Of a DNA stretch of 64,000 bases, positions 39,988 through 53,300 are shown in pieces. Source of the stretch: Brachypodius melanocephalos (Eukaryota > Chordata > Aves > Passeriformes > Pycnonotidae); NCBI GenBank assembly GCA_013398615.1, contig VZSR01000393.1, positions 260,711 to 324,710 on the forward strand. Direction: 5' to 3'. Positions within the stretch are counted from its first letter, which is position 1. Each line of letters begins with the position of its first letter. A program made the position numbers and the translations under genes. The notes beneath the pieces were generated by a model that was not told the origin of the DNA, ran no database searches, and saw only the letters and a program-made list of their open reading frames with translations.

Positions 39988-39998
39988 TTTTATTTTAT
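39988..39998 (-). promoter_or_regulatory. ZFHX3: Possible proximal poly(A) signals, overlapping AATAAA pair
   Basis: Two AATAAA hexamers overlap on the minus strand about 205 bases after the stop. They could produce a short 3' UTR form. There is no direct support. Confidence 0.25.
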
Positions 39999-40202
39999 TA
40001 AAAGGAAAGGAAAAAAGAAATGTAAAACCCACCGGCATCATTATATGGGAAAACAACCCACGCTTTTTCGGTTTTTCTTTTTTCTTTTTTTTTTTTTTTT
40101 TGGTTAGAAGCTTTGGAATTGCAGTTAGTCTATTTTTGAAATTGGTTTGTTATTAACTTTTTTTTTTTATTTAAATTCATTTTCATTGTTCATCTTCAAA
40201 GC

Positions 40203-41303
40203 TTACAATCTGAAGGTGTCCATTCCTATGCTAGCTAGACCACTGTCCTTAGGGCAGCCGGGGTCCTGGGGCCCCTCCGCCGGGCTCGCCGGTCCATCTG
40301 ACTTTTGGCTAAGATCCGTGTCAGACTCCTCCGAATAGTCGTCTGTTGGCATCGAGGGCTGAACCCCTGAGGTGCTGCATGAACTTGAGGTAACCGTTGA
40401 AGATGAGGAGAGAGGAGGGAAAGGCGGCGGCGGCGGCTGCCCTGGCGGGGCGCGCGGGGCTGCCGGGGGCCAGGGCTTTCTGGAGGCGTGGGGGGAAGCC
40501 GGGGGGGGCCGGGGGGGCGGGGGGNNNNNNNNNNNNNNNNNNNNNNNNNNNNNNNNNNNNNNNNNNNNNNNNNNNNNNNNNNNNNNNNNNNNNNNNNNNN
40601 NNNNNNNNNNNNNNNNNNNNNNNNTGCTGCTGCTGCTGCTGCTGTTGCTGCTGCTGTTGCTGCTGTCGCTGCTGCTGCTGCAATGCCTCCTGCAGACTCT
40701 GCTGGTATTGCTGGTACTGCTGCAGCAGTGAGCCAGGAGACAGCCCCAGCAGCGCCTGTGACAGTGCAGGGCTGTAGGGGAACAGCCCCTCCATCCCATA
40801 CATGGGCTGCAGGTACCCGCTCTGCAGGGCGCCAGGGATCTGTGGGGCGTAGTAGGGGGAAAAGCCAGGGACGAAGTAAGGAAGGAACTGGCTCGTCAGC
40901 AAGGTGGTGGGGTCCGAATTCAGGGCGGCCTGCAGCGCTTGGAGCTGGGCAGGCTCCACCGCGTACTCCATGGTGGGCAGCGGGGCCGCCAGGGTGCCTG
41001 CTGGTGCCTCCCCCTTTTCCTTCTTGGGCCCGGGCAGGGTGTCCCCCTTCCCCTTGGGTGCCTTCTCCTTCTCTTTCGCCTTCTCGTTCTCCTTCTCCTT
41101 GCGCTGTGCGGGGGCTGGCTGCTGCGGCTGCAGGGTGGTGGCTGGCGGCTGCTGCGGGGCCACAGCCGCCGTGGCCTGTGCTGGGGTGGGTGAGCTCAGT
41201 GCGGCCGGGGGCTGTTTATTTGGTAATCCAGAGGTGGGGAGGCCGGGTGAAGGGACGCTTGTGCTGGGCAGGCCCATCAGGTTGGGTTTGGGAGAAGTTA
41301 AAG
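40203..41303 (-). CDS. ZFHX3: ZFHX3 terminal coding exon (exon 10 by human numbering), gapped
   Basis: The acceptor is a strong pyrimidine tract ending TTGCAG at 41,304. The split alanine codon (G from exon 9 plus CT) gives the family's NTALTSPKPNLMGLPS reading. The segment contains a Lys/Glu-rich charged stretch (about 41,025-41,105), the conserved LPYFVPGFSPYYAPQIPG region (about 40,830-40,890) and a polyglutamine tract against the gap. After the gap comes a Pro/Ser-rich tail with SVQPSMPTDDYSEES-like sequence, ending DTFRL and TAA at 40,203-40,205. The frames before and after the gap differ. They are reconciled if the true missing length is a multiple of three. By comparison with mammals about 200 residues with two zinc fingers are absent from this assembly. 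Confidence 0.95.
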
Positions 41304-44300
41304 CTGCAAGAGGGAGAGAGAGAGGTGAAGAGTCACTTTGTGCTGGGCGGAGGGTGACCCCAGTCCACCTCACAATCTGGAGCCTCCATCTCCTCCGTAT
41401 GAGGGCAGCGACTGGCCTGAGCTGAGCACTGCCTCAGGACAGGTCAGAGCGCCCATCCCTGCTGCTGCTCCCTCTGGAGAACGGCTCCTGTCCCACTCGA
41501 CAGGCCCTGCATGGCTGGGACATGCCCCTCAGCCCCCACTGCCTGCAGCTGCCTCGGCCACGCTGCCCGGTGGCACTGACCGCCTGACGGGTGATGGGGA
41601 CACCCACCAATACCCAGAGGATGCCCAACACAGCTGATGTTTTCCTGATCCCTCTGAAATTCTCAATGATTAACACTCATGTCAGTATCTGCTCTAAGGG
41701 GTCCTTGGGCCAAAGGACTCCAGTAGCAGGATGGTGCTTGGCCAAATGGTGAGAATGCTCAGCACTGCTCATCTTGTAAAAACCTTCACAGATTGGAAAG
41801 CCCCAATCATGGTAGCTGGAGACTGAACAGGCTAAACCTAATTTATTTTGTCCTTCTTAGGCTGATGTTTGTGAATCCACAAACCTTTTAGGCAACCCCT
41901 TCCTTCCCTCTAATGTCAGCTTCTGAGCAATCCCAGAGTTTACGTGGTGGTCAGACATCTCCCCTGGGCATAAGCATCGTGTTTTGGGTGGCATTAAAAG
42001 TGTAGTGATGTTTCCTCATTAAGGAGACAGATTAATGGTGTAATGTGAAGCTTGTCCTTCTTCCCGACAGCAGGAATAGCCACTAGCAGCACTGTCCCTG
42101 GTGCCAATTTCTGCTCTCACAGTGGCTAGGGGTGAGAGGAGTGTGGCTCCTGGAGTCACCTCCATTAGTCATGGCTGCTCCAGCAAATATGGCAAAATAT
42201 GCTCCTGAAGAGGAACGTTTTGCTTGGTAACTCCTGTGATGCCATTTTGGAAGAAAACCCCCCTGAAAATAAAGCTCCAATGTCCTGCTGGCACAGTCCC
42301 ATACATCCCCCAGCTCCTGAGCAGGAATCTGCTGTAAAACCCACAAGCAAAACCTGACCAGTCTGTAACAAACCTGAGACCCACCACTGTGGCAGGGGCT
42401 GCTCAGAGACCAGCCTGGGCAGGAACAGTGGCAGAGCCTGGCTCCAGCTGTGGATGCTTGGTGACTTTTGTTTTAGGTTGTACTGCCAAGGAGCTGCAGG
42501 AGGGCTGCAAGGAGGGTGGCTGCAGCTGGGAGCCTTCAAACTCAAACCCTTCTGAAACCTGTGTGTGCTCCTGATGGGGTGCTGGGACAAGAATGATTTG
42601 TGACGACAGGACAGGTATGACCTGTGCATAGGCAGTGGCCCTGGAGATGTCGGATAAGGGCATGTTATAGGTGGACACCACTGAAATGGATGTTTCCCAG
42701 CTGAACATCCCTGAGAGGTTCAAGTGAAGGAGCAAGAGGTAATTCACAGTGTTCCTGGATGCCTGGCCTTATCTGCTCTGACAGGCCCGGAGCTGCCATG
42801 GCCTGACCTTTGGAGCTTTATCTAAAGGCCACAAACAGACTGTTTGACTTTCTAAACAGTTCAGTTCTGTCTAGGCAGTCACTGACAGCATTTAAGATTC
42901 ATCAGATGCAGTCCCATCTCCCCAGGACACGTCCTGGGCTTTGGAGAAAAATAAAAGCAACAATACGGACTGAAATGCAAAGAAGTAATTTTAGTTTTTG
43001 TGATAAACTTGGGGCACTAAGCAAACCTGTGATAGGGTGATGATATGATTTGCCAAAGAGATGTTTCTGGCCGAGTGCTCTGAAACAAGATCTCTGGTGA
43101 GAAGGGTGACATGGAAAAGCCCTCGCATGTGCAGGGGCCCTTCTGACACATAAGGAAACAAGGCTTTTGGATCACATTTTTTAGGTCACTGCTGGTCATT
43201 GAGCTGCATCTTCCACTGCCAGTGTTTGCTACATGGCTTAGACTTTCCACCTATCCAGAAGGTACAAAAGAAAGGAGCATTCTCAAAAGATGAAGTTCAG
43301 TATCTGAGATTAGGCCACCCAAAGGATTATGACAAATTTCATTTTTATGTAGCATTGTTAAGAAGAATCTCATGAAAATACAAACTAGATTTGTCCCACA
43401 GCTACACCCTTTTTTTGCTGAGAAGGTGCTTTCAGGTCATACCCAGCCATTACTCAAAACTGATCCTCAGCTACATTGGGATTTGTCCCAGAGGTCACCT
43501 CAGGGACACAAGAAGATGCTCTGGGCATCTGTCACCAGTGCTACCACACACATCATGCCTTTCCCTAAAAACAGTCTGGATTTTTGAATGCTTGGGATGG
43601 CACCACATAAAATGAATGTCAAAAGCGAAGGAATAATGAACAGTGTATTCACTACATCAGTCCTTCTGTTCCACTAGATAAATCCTCTATATTCCACTTC
43701 TTGAAGGAGTTTCAGGCTTTCTACACAAGGATACGTGGCATGTCTAGATGTTGCTCTAGTTCAGACTTTGCTATAAAACTTCCTGAGTTCAGGAATTAGA
43801 TAAAATACCTACTGCTTTTTCGCTGTGAAGTCAACATGCTGAAGTAATGGGCCAGGAATCCTGTTACCAGTCATTCCCAAGGGAACAACTGCTTGTGCTA
43901 GGTATGCACCAAGTGAAGGTGTGCCTGAGCAGGATAACACCCGTACTCACCTGTGTTGGATGGAGTGAAGCCAGGTAAGGATGGGCTGTTGAGGCCTGGG
44001 AGCAAGACTGGAGGGATGCCCTGTAGTGCTGGGTACGCAGCAGGAAGGTTCAGAGTTTGCAGGGACGTGTTGTCAAACATGCCCTGCTGTTGAGCTGCCA
44101 GACCAAGAACCTCGTTGGCTTTTTTGATTCGGTCCAGCTCCTGCTGAGCCATCAACTGACGTACAGTAGCTGGGTCAAAATACTCCTTTTCTTTATCCAA
44201 CTGACTTCCAATGGTTTCTTTAACTTTGGAGATATGCTGTTGAGAGAAGATATGGTCACGTACAGACAGCCGAGCGCTGTACTTGATGCCACACAAAGTG

Positions 44301-47300
44301 CACTCTGTTTTGGGTCCCTCATAACTTGTTTGGTTTATACCAAAATGCTTGGCCATGCTGAGTTTTGACTTCTTCTCTTTCGCCCTCGCATTCTGGAACC
44401 AGACCTGAACAACTCTCTTTGGCAGTCCAATGTCATTGCCCAGGACCTCACACTCCAGCATGGTCGGTGTCCTGTAGTCATTAAAGCATGACTTAAGAAC
44501 CTTGAGCTGGAGATTAGTCATCTGAGTGCGAAAGCGTTTCTGCCCAGGCCGGTCCCCGCTCTCGCCAGACTTGCTGGCTGAGCCACTTGCACCAGGGCTG
44601 GGCGAGCAGGGGTCTGCAAGGCTGGAGGTTTCACTATAGTCCACAGTACCTTCATTGTCGTACTCTTTGCTGTAGAAGCTGGGAGCTGGGCTGACCAGGC
44701 CAGAAGACAGACGATCTTCATATTCAGACATTGCTATCATGGCTGCTTTAGTCAGACCTTCGCTGGGTCCCGATGTGGATTTGGTTTCGGTTGCAATCCC
44801 TGTTGCACTATCGTTGTCTGCGTTCCCTTCGTCTCCCGTGGTAGTGTCTGTGATTGCGGTATTGACGGAAGAGCAGTCATCGTTGTCCAGCTTTGCCTGG
44901 TCGAAGTTCAGATTGACTGAGGACATGGAGGGACTCTCAAAGTCTTCAACCCCTTCCACCTTAATGGAGGATGGACTCAGCAGGGTTCTGGGTGACAGCT
45001 CCATACTCTTGTTCACCGGCGAGAGGGGAACGCTCTGTCCGTCGCTGCTCGTGGGGGGCATGTGGGAGAAGCTGGCTCCATCAAAGATGTCTCCTTTCAT
45101 CTGGAGGCCCCCGTCGCAGTCTAGAAGCATAGCAGACAGCGTCAGGTTGTACCCAGCTCGCTTGGCCTCGTGCCAGTGACGGGATCGGATATGAGCTTCC
45201 AGAGCTGTCTTCGCTTTAAAGAGAGCTCGGCAGAAGGGACACCGTCGGTGGGCTTGGGCAGGCCCCACAGCTCTGAACTGCCCCTTCCTCTCTCGTGCAC
45301 GGGTGTTCTGGAACCAAACCTGTACCACACGCTTCTTCAAGCCCACTTCATGTGCAATGTGATCCAGCATCTTCCGTGTGGGGTTGGAGTCGAGCAAGTA
45401 TTTCTGGTACAGGATTTCCAGCTGCTCAGGGGTAATGGTTGTCCTTAGACGCTTATCCCTTTGGGGTTCTTCTCCCCCAGTCCCACTGTCATTCTCTCCA
45501 GGGCTCGCACTGGCCTTTTCCTCCAGCTTTCTCTTCAGCGTGTTCATGGTGGATGTTGGAGTCGACGGTGAGGTGGCTGAGCTTGCTGGAATCTGTGGTA
45601 ACGTTCCAGACAGCAGCTGGCTTGCCAGCAGTGGATTACTGGGATCAAAAAGCATGAATGGCATATCCAGTGTTCTGTCCAGGAAAGGGGGGTGGATAAA
45701 CTGGTTCTGTGCACTCAGGAAATGGAGCTGCTGATGCTCTTGCCAATGCTCAAAGGAAGGAAATGCCAGTTTGCACTGGTCACACTGGTATGGGATTAGC
45801 TGAGGAGGTAGGTTTGCCAGCTGCTGAGGGGTGGACGTGTGAATGGGTTTGAGGGAGAGGTGTGAGAGCTGAGATGGACTTGGACTTGACTGTGACAAGG
45901 AGCACTGAGGGGGCTGAGGAGGAGGTGGCTGTTGCAGCGAAGAGGGGGAGGATAATTGTGAAATCTTTTGGTGTGCTGAACTTGTCTTTTGTTCTCCTTG
46001 GTCCTGTTGCTGCTGAGGCTCTTGCTTTGGTTGCACTTGCTTCTCTTGGGTTTGGTTTTGCTGTGTACTTGGAGGTTCGGACTGCTTTGGTTTCTCATCT
46101 GTAGCTTCTACTTTAGAACTAAAGGTGGAGGAATCGTCTGCCTCTGCTGTGAGCTGCAGAAAAGCTGAGGAGGTTGCATTGGCTGAAGATGTAGGCGTGC
46201 TGTAAGCTTGTGAGGGCATTGGGGTGCTGCAGGAGGAACTGGTTGGAGTCAAGAGCTCTATTGCATCCATAGAGTCTTCGTTCTGGCTATCATCCTGTCC
46301 ATCCTCATCCTCATCTTTGTAACAAAGCTTTTTCTGGTGTTTAATGAGATCAAAAATGCGCTGAAAGACCAGACTGCACTTTTTGCACTGGTAGTTCAAG
46401 TTGCTTGTTCTGATGTACCTGTCGTTTGTGAGCTCTCGTCGCTCCCCATCTTTGCCTTCTCCCTGATTCTCATAGTTTTTCCGAGCTTTCTGACGGGCGT
46501 TCTGAAACCACACCACTATAACACGTGTTGGGAGGTTCAGCAAGTTAGAAAGCTGCTCAAATTCATCATCCTTTGGGTAAGCATTGGCATCAAAGAAGTC
46601 TTGCAGGACTCTGAGTTGGTAGTCAGTAAAGCGTGTCCGAGAGGACCGCTTGCTTCCCCAGTACTCCTGCTTTTGGGGCTCTGGAGAAGGAGGCCGTGAG
46701 TCTATCTTCAGCTCTTCCAGACTGGTAATGGGAGGGTTGCTGAAGTTGTACGGGGAGTCCTTGTTGCGTTGGCGCTCCTTGAACAGGGTGTTTCTGAACC
46801 AGTGCTTGATCACCTTCTGGGGCAATCCAGATTTGTCTGCCATCTCTTTGATCTGTTCCTCACTTGGGGAATTGTTAATGTCAAAATACTGCCGAAGGAC
46901 TCTGAGCTGGTCGTCGGTGATCCGTGTGCGTGGCCTCTTGTTCTGCTGCTGCTGGAGAAGGCTGGGGTTGAGCTGATGCTGGTACAACTGGGCCAAGTCA
47001 GCGGGCAGGGGGTCTACGGGGCCCAGCTGAGGTGGCAGCTGTGCTGGTAATGTCTGCAGGGGCATGGTTTGCATCATGAGTGGTGAGAAGATGGGGAGCT
47101 CCATCGGCATGGAGAGCTGTGTGAGTGGCACAGATGGCTGGGCTGGTGCGATAGTGGGCGAGGTGATTGGTGGGGCAGACGTAGGGATGGCAGGAGCAGC
47201 AGCGGGCTGGGGAGGGGCTGGGGGGAGCGGAGGGGGGGGCGGGGGAGGCGGGGGCGGTGGCTCTGGGGTCTGCGGCCGCAGCGGGTACAGTTTGTCGTAG

Positions 47301-50300
47301 TGTTCTCTGTATTGTTTGGCAAATTTCTCTAACTGCTTAAAGGGAAAGTAATGTTGGTGAACGTGCTCTTGGTGGCTCTTCAGGATGAGGATGTTTGAGA
47401 AGAACTTGCCGCACGTATCGCACTCCAACTTTTCCAAGTTCTCACCTTGCTCTGTCTTCCCATTTTTCTTCTGCCCCTTTTGCTTGTTCTCATTGTACTG
47501 AATGACGAGCTCGAAGCCAAAGTTTTCCAGCAAGGCTTTGGTAGCGTTGCCCCTCGCGTCAGAAGCAATCCGTGGAGGCAGTATGGAGGGCTCTGAACTG
47601 CTGCCTGGCACAAAGTCCTTCTTCTCTTTGGGCTTTAAGTTATCAGGAAGAGACTCCTTCAGTGTTACATTATTGTCTCCCCTCTCTGCGCTTTCCCTTT
47701 CCCGTGGGGTTTCTTTATCTTTCTCCTTCACAACAGATTTATTCTTCTTCTCTGGGTGCTGGCTCTGCTGTAACAGGACGGAGTGGGGTTGTGACAGGGA
47801 CAGCTGACCTTGCTGCTGCTGCAAGAGCTGTGGATGGCTCTGCTGAGGGAGCTGAACTTGTGCCTTCAGGTCCTCCAGCAAACTTGGACCCGTCCCAGTC
47901 AATGTCAGTGCACCACTGGTGACAGGCAAGCTGACTTCTGGATTGAGCTGGAACTCAGCACTGGGGATGTAGAATGGGAACAGAAGATGCTGCTGCTGCT
48001 GCAGCTGCAGAAGGGTCTCAGTGGTCATCGGAAAGTGCGGCAAAAGTGCTGGGTTGAAGAGCTGAGACTGCAGGAGAGCAGCTTGCTGCTGCAGCTCTTG
48101 CTGCAGGTGGGCCTGGACCTGTGCCTGTGCCAAGGTTTGAGCTTGTTGCTGCTGCTGCTGCTGCTGCTGTTGCTGCTGTTGCTGCTGCTGTCTGGATGCA
48201 ATCATGTCTGCCAGCTTCTTGCGGTTCACCTCTTTGGGCTCCGCAGGGGAGGAGATGTTAGTGCTTACAGCATTGCCCAAGGGAGGAATTCCCACACTGT
48301 CACTGGAGACCTGGTTGAGTAGGCTGGGAATGGGAGTGGTGCCTGAAGTGCTTGTGCTGGTGGTTGCAAAAGCATTGCTGTTGCTGGCACTCACAGGGCT
48401 CGGTGTGGACGAACCCAGGGAGAGGCTGCTGCTGCTGCTGCTGTTGCCGGCTCCGTTGCTGCCGCCGGCTGCCTCCAGCTTGGCTGCACGAGCCTTGGTC
48501 TGGTGCAGGACAGACCTCATGTGGATCTCCAGAGTCGAGCTCTGGCTGTAGGCCACATTGCAGGTGTTACACTTGAAAGGTTTGTTGTCTGGGCTGCTGG
48601 TAGGCTCAGGCTGCCCAGTAGCAGACTCTTGGAGGGCTCGTTTCAGTTTATGCAGATGAGAAACGGAATTGTAATGTACCAGGAGAATGTTCTTCTGCGT
48701 GAAGGATTCCTTGCAGACTGTGCACTTGTATGGGCGAGATGGATCTAGAAATTTCTCCATAGTGAAGTTAGGGCCTTTCCTGAAGGGTAAGGCCCTTTTT
48801 GGTTCTGAGCCAGAGTCCTCTTGCACCGACCCCGAATCGCTGCCTGTTGGGCTCTGCTTTTCTTCCAGGTCGCTCTCCTCTTCCTTATCTTCCTCGACTA
48901 TTATTGTGTGGTCCTCGGCAAGTGAGGGGTCACCCATAGCAAGAAGGTCCCCGTTGACCAAGAGACCACCATACAGCTGCTGAATGTCAGCCTCGCTCAG
49001 CTCCAGGTGGCTGGTTTCCAGGTGCTTCTTCAGGGCCTGGAAGGTTCGGAAGCTGCGCTGGCAGAGGCAGCACATGGTGGCTGCCCGGATGACGTGGTAC
49101 TGGGAATGGAGCTGCAGCTTCTCAATGGTTTTGAAGGCCAGGCTGCACTGGTTGCAGCGATACTTGTAGACGTGGCGGTCGGAGACCGGCAGCTGAGGCC
49201 GCTTGGCGTGGACGTCGTTGAAGTGTGTCTGCAGGGCTGCTGAGCTCTTGAACACCTGGCTGCAGCCCTTCTTCCAGCACAGGAAGCCAGAGTCCTCCCG
49301 GGCAGCGCTCGGATCAGCTGGAGTGGGCTTGGGGTCCCCGCTGTGCTCTGCACTGTCTGATGGCAAGAGGGTCTTCCCCGCATCCTCAGAGATCTCTGTG
49401 GAAACAGAATTAGAGCAAACCCAAAAATTACACCAGCACACCATGGTAGCTCAACACCCCCTTTCAGTCCTGAATAATCTGTGGTTTTTAATCTCCAACA
49501 CAACAGTATTTCCAACATTTCTCCTCTATCTTCATTCATTTGTTTCAATACCAGCCCATTAACCTCATCATGGCCCATTGCATAAACCTACACAATTTAC
49601 TTCCTTGCCCACTCTGAATATCTGGTAATTACTCACACACACATCTCCTAGTGCATCTATCACCTTCAATTCTCCCTTTCAAGCAAAAGCCATTCAGCCA
49701 CCTCTGTCTTCACTGTTCTTTTTTGGTGTCCTGCCTATTTTCGAAAAAGAAGGCTCATCAAACTGAACATAGTATTTGAGTCCAGGTCCTATCAAAGAGA
49801 GGATTAACAGGAATGAAACTGGCCCCTGACCAGGTGATGGAGCTGGGAGAGTGGTGGGACCATGGATCTCATTGACCTGCACTCACCAGACTGTTTCCCC
49901 AGCTCCTCTGTGCCTGAGTTCCCATCCTTCTCTGGAGCAGCTGCTGGGAGGAACATGCTGCTGGGCATCATCACCTCAGGGGTTGTCACCTAGAGACAGG
50001 GGGAAAGGACATAGGGAGAGGAAAAACACAGGAAAATATTTTAAACATCTCCAGTGGCAAAACCAGACATCAGTATTGTGAAGTCAGAAGCGTCATTTTT
50101 CACAGCTCACTGAAGACTTCATATTTATTAGACAAAGCTCAAATCAGTCAAAAGTGTTTCTACAGTTACATTCTGGACATAATTAGCAGTGCACACTTGA
50201 AGAATAATCTTATTATTAATATTTTTCCTTTATGTGGAATTCAGACTTTGATCACTGACAATGTTTTGTCATGGGCTGTGAAACTTCTTGTGCAACCAAT

Positions 50301-53300
50301 TAGGTAGATAAGTTGAAAGGCCCACCTTAAGCTGCTGAAAACATAATAAGGCCCCTAATTAAATCATACCTAGTAAAGTACACTGTAATCTTGAACCAGG
50401 GAGCATTGCAGCACTGTTTTCAAAGTGTATCGATGCAGGGAAAGGAGGGGCATGAGAAAGAAAAGTACAAATAAGGAGAGAGGTGACAAAGGAAAGGATG
50501 AATAAGAAAGGACTAAAGAGAAAGCAAATTGTGAAATAAAAAGCTTTTGGTAACCCTTTCCTTGCTCTGACTGATGCATTCCCTTTGCTCCTCTTCAAGT
50601 ATTTGGCTAGATCCTGCACCATCAAAACCAGTGCAGTGCTGGGACACCACTGCTTCTACAGAACTGGAGAATCTGCATGGCTCAGCTGGAGAGGCTCTTT
50701 GGAAGAGCCAAATGTACACACTCATCCTGTTCTGGAAAACTGTTTCTTTGGATATACCTGGTCACAAACTATCTCACCAGCAGCCTGCACATGGCTGGCA
50801 TCAGATGCAGGACAATGAATGTCCTTTTGAATGTCTGGAGACAATGTCTCGCACTGCTGGAACGTTGACTGACAGCACCTGGACAGACAGACCCATGTCA
50901 CTGTCACCACCCCTGCGTTTTCCAGCCCAGGGCTTCCAGTGCTGGTCAATGCCTGTGGCAAGTCAAGACTCCTCTACAGCCTTGAGTAGCTGCCCATGCC
51001 ACCTTGCCGACACCCAGAGAGCGTTCCCTTTTCACCAGGTGCTCCTGGCCATGCCTGTGGTGCCCCTGCTCCCAGCCTTCCACTGCTGGGAAGGAGAGAC
51101 ACAACTAAACACTCTCATTCAGGTGTAAAGCAAAACAAGCCTCTCCATCCTTCTGTTGGATATGGAGAGGGCATCTGAACCTGGGATTTCAGGAGAGAGA
51201 GAATGTGTGTGGCAGCTGCATGCCACCTACCCGGCTCTCGGCACAGCCAAGGACCACAAGGCTCTGAGCGAACTGCAGGAGATAGGAGCACACCTGTGGT
51301 GAAGCTGAAGCTCATGGAAAATCTCAGGATGAATTGGTGGCACAGAAGTGGCTGCAGAGCCATGATCTGAGCTGTGGGGGACACAGAGCTCCCTCCCCTT
51401 CCTGAGCCAGCCATTGCATGGCAGTGAGTGCCAGATCCCATGGAACAGCAGAGAAGGCAGCTGACATATCCCAGGAAGGGAGCTGAGCACACCAAACTCA
51501 TTCCACCTTCTACTCTAAAGAGAAGCCTCTGATGGCTGTGGGTTGGTTGGTAGATGTGAAAGGTCACAGAGTCATTTCCAGTAGCTGGGCTCGGAGGAGG
51601 GGGATGAGCACGGATGCCGAGAAGGGGAGGCAAGAAGAAAATGTCCCTCCCAGCTCTAGCAGCAGGAAGAGTCTGCTTTCCTAGGATCTTTAGGAATTAT
51701 GAAAAATAAATCATGAGAAATTAAAAAAAACCCCAACAGAGTAAAAAAAGAATGAAATTATCTAACACCTCAGCTGCACATCATTATAGAGCTGTGGCTT
51801 TTCATAGGCGTTACAGTACGGCAGCCGTCCCCACCACCACGCTCAGTACGACGGATCAGTAATTGTTTTCATACACTTTAATTAGAAAAACTCAGATGGC
51901 TATGAATAATAATGGAAAAGAGAGACTTTTGCACTTGAAAGGTTGAAGTCAATCAAGTGTGAATGACGGCAAAAAAGAAAAAAAAAAGACACCAATTCAT
52001 CAGGCCTCTGTTGTCTCGCCGCGTCTTTAATCATAATTCCTGATTGGGATTCAAGAAGGCAGTAAGCAGCGGTTCTTTGTCTGCCTTCACCTTCCGTCAA
52101 TTAACTCTCCCCGAAATATAATCATCAACCTCACATGCTCCTCTGCATCTTAATCTGGGGCTCCAAACCTGTAAGTCCTGCCCTATATGTGTTTAAGTAA
52201 TTACCTTTATCTACCTGCATCTCCACAGCCACCATTCCTTCCCTTCCTTCCATCTTCCCTCCACCACAGGGAAAGAAAAAGAAGAAAAAAAAGGCTGTGG
52301 TACATTAAATTGCTACAGGCACAAAATTCCCAAAGGCAAACAGAAAAAAAGCTTGGAAAAAAGTGCAGGGAACTAGAAATTCTGGGTATGGATGCAGGAG
52401 CTGTGGCGGTGCAGCCATGGGCTGGCCCTGGGGAGCAAACCACTGGAAAGAAGGCACTGGTCAGCAACTGGACCCACTCTAGTCCCCCCTCCATCCAGGC
52501 TGCTCCTATCCCTTTCCTACACCATGATCCAGGGCAGGACCCTCCATCTTTTCATCCCCATGGACCAGCCCCGAGCGGGTGGCAAACACACAATGAATGC
52601 AAATGGACTGCACTCAAATCACTGGACTGACACGGAATTCCAGACTGCCTTTTTTGGAGAGTTTGTCCTTTTACACTGCAAAAACATCCGAGGACATCTC
52701 ATTTCTTTGGACCTGCAGAATTCGCCTTGCATGCTGAGGCTGCTTTTCGTATAAACTGAGAGTGGGAGCGTGATGGGGCAGGAAGGTGCAGTGGGCCACC
52801 ACGGCTCCCAGGCAGGTGTGACAGGAGAGGTGCTCTGTGACAGAGCATTTTGTACCACAGATGTATTCCATGGCAGTAACTGCTCCAGGGATTGGAAGGA
52901 GTGTGCTTATCTGCAGCACAGCCCGTGTTTGTGCGTGCGGCTGTCAAAAGCTCTCCACCTCCCTCTCACCTGCACAGGCCATACCTGGTGTGTCATCTTG
53001 GCATCCCTCCTCAGCTTGGCAACTCCTCCCCCTCCTCAGTCCCTGTCTCCCCGTTTCAATGGCTCCAACACTGTTTTACAACAGCAACACATCAGTCAGT
53101 GTGAGCCATTACCAAAACACAACCTTCCAGCTGTGAGTTCAACAAATGTGGTTTGTGTCCTCCCTTCCCTTCTCCTGTACATACCTGTTCTTTTCTATCC
53201 AACACCAAACCCTACCCCCTGTGTGGCTGCAGCTACCATCTCCTGGCCCACAAGTCACCAGCAAAGCTCACTGCAGCACAGCACTTCTGTCTTGGTTCCC

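Larger units (their letters stand above)
36520..40202 (-). other. ZFHX3: ZFHX3 3' UTR
   Basis: This is the untranslated sequence after the TAA stop at 40,203-40,205. It is AT-rich and runs about 3.7 kb. I place its end here for three reasons: an ATTAAA hexamer on the minus strand at 36,539-36,544, a GU-rich stretch right after it (36,440-36,505), and a sharp change from AT-rich to GC-rich sequence at about 36,530. Earlier AATAAA hexamers could give shorter transcripts. Other contents are (TA)n microsatellites, a GGTT/GGTC tetranucleotide array, a GC-rich insert at about 37,255-37,385, and a Pumilio-type TGTACATA on the minus strand at 37,999-38,006. The extent is inferred; no cDNA was available. 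Confidence 0.7.

Noticed and set aside
40321..41373. 350-codon ORF reading straight through the N gap
   Set aside because: After the gap this frame departs from the conserved C-terminus, which is read in another frame. The apparent continuity is produced by the wrong gap length.
43898..43950. Continuation of the giant ORF past 43,951 to a stop
   Set aside because: A consensus donor (CAG|GTGAGT) ends the exon. Joining to the next exon restores the family sequence NTALTSPKP, while the read-through tail has no similarity.
47810..48322. 170-codon plus-strand ORF rich in leucine opposite the ZFHX3 giant exon
   Set aside because: It is the antisense of the CAG/CAA tract and surrounding coding sequence. 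The leucine run is simply CTG read on the other strand.
49396..49444. ATG at 49,444 as the start of the giant ORF
   Set aside because: It lies in the intron upstream of a good acceptor (CTGTTTCCACAG). The upstream exon joins in phase, so the ATG is not a start.
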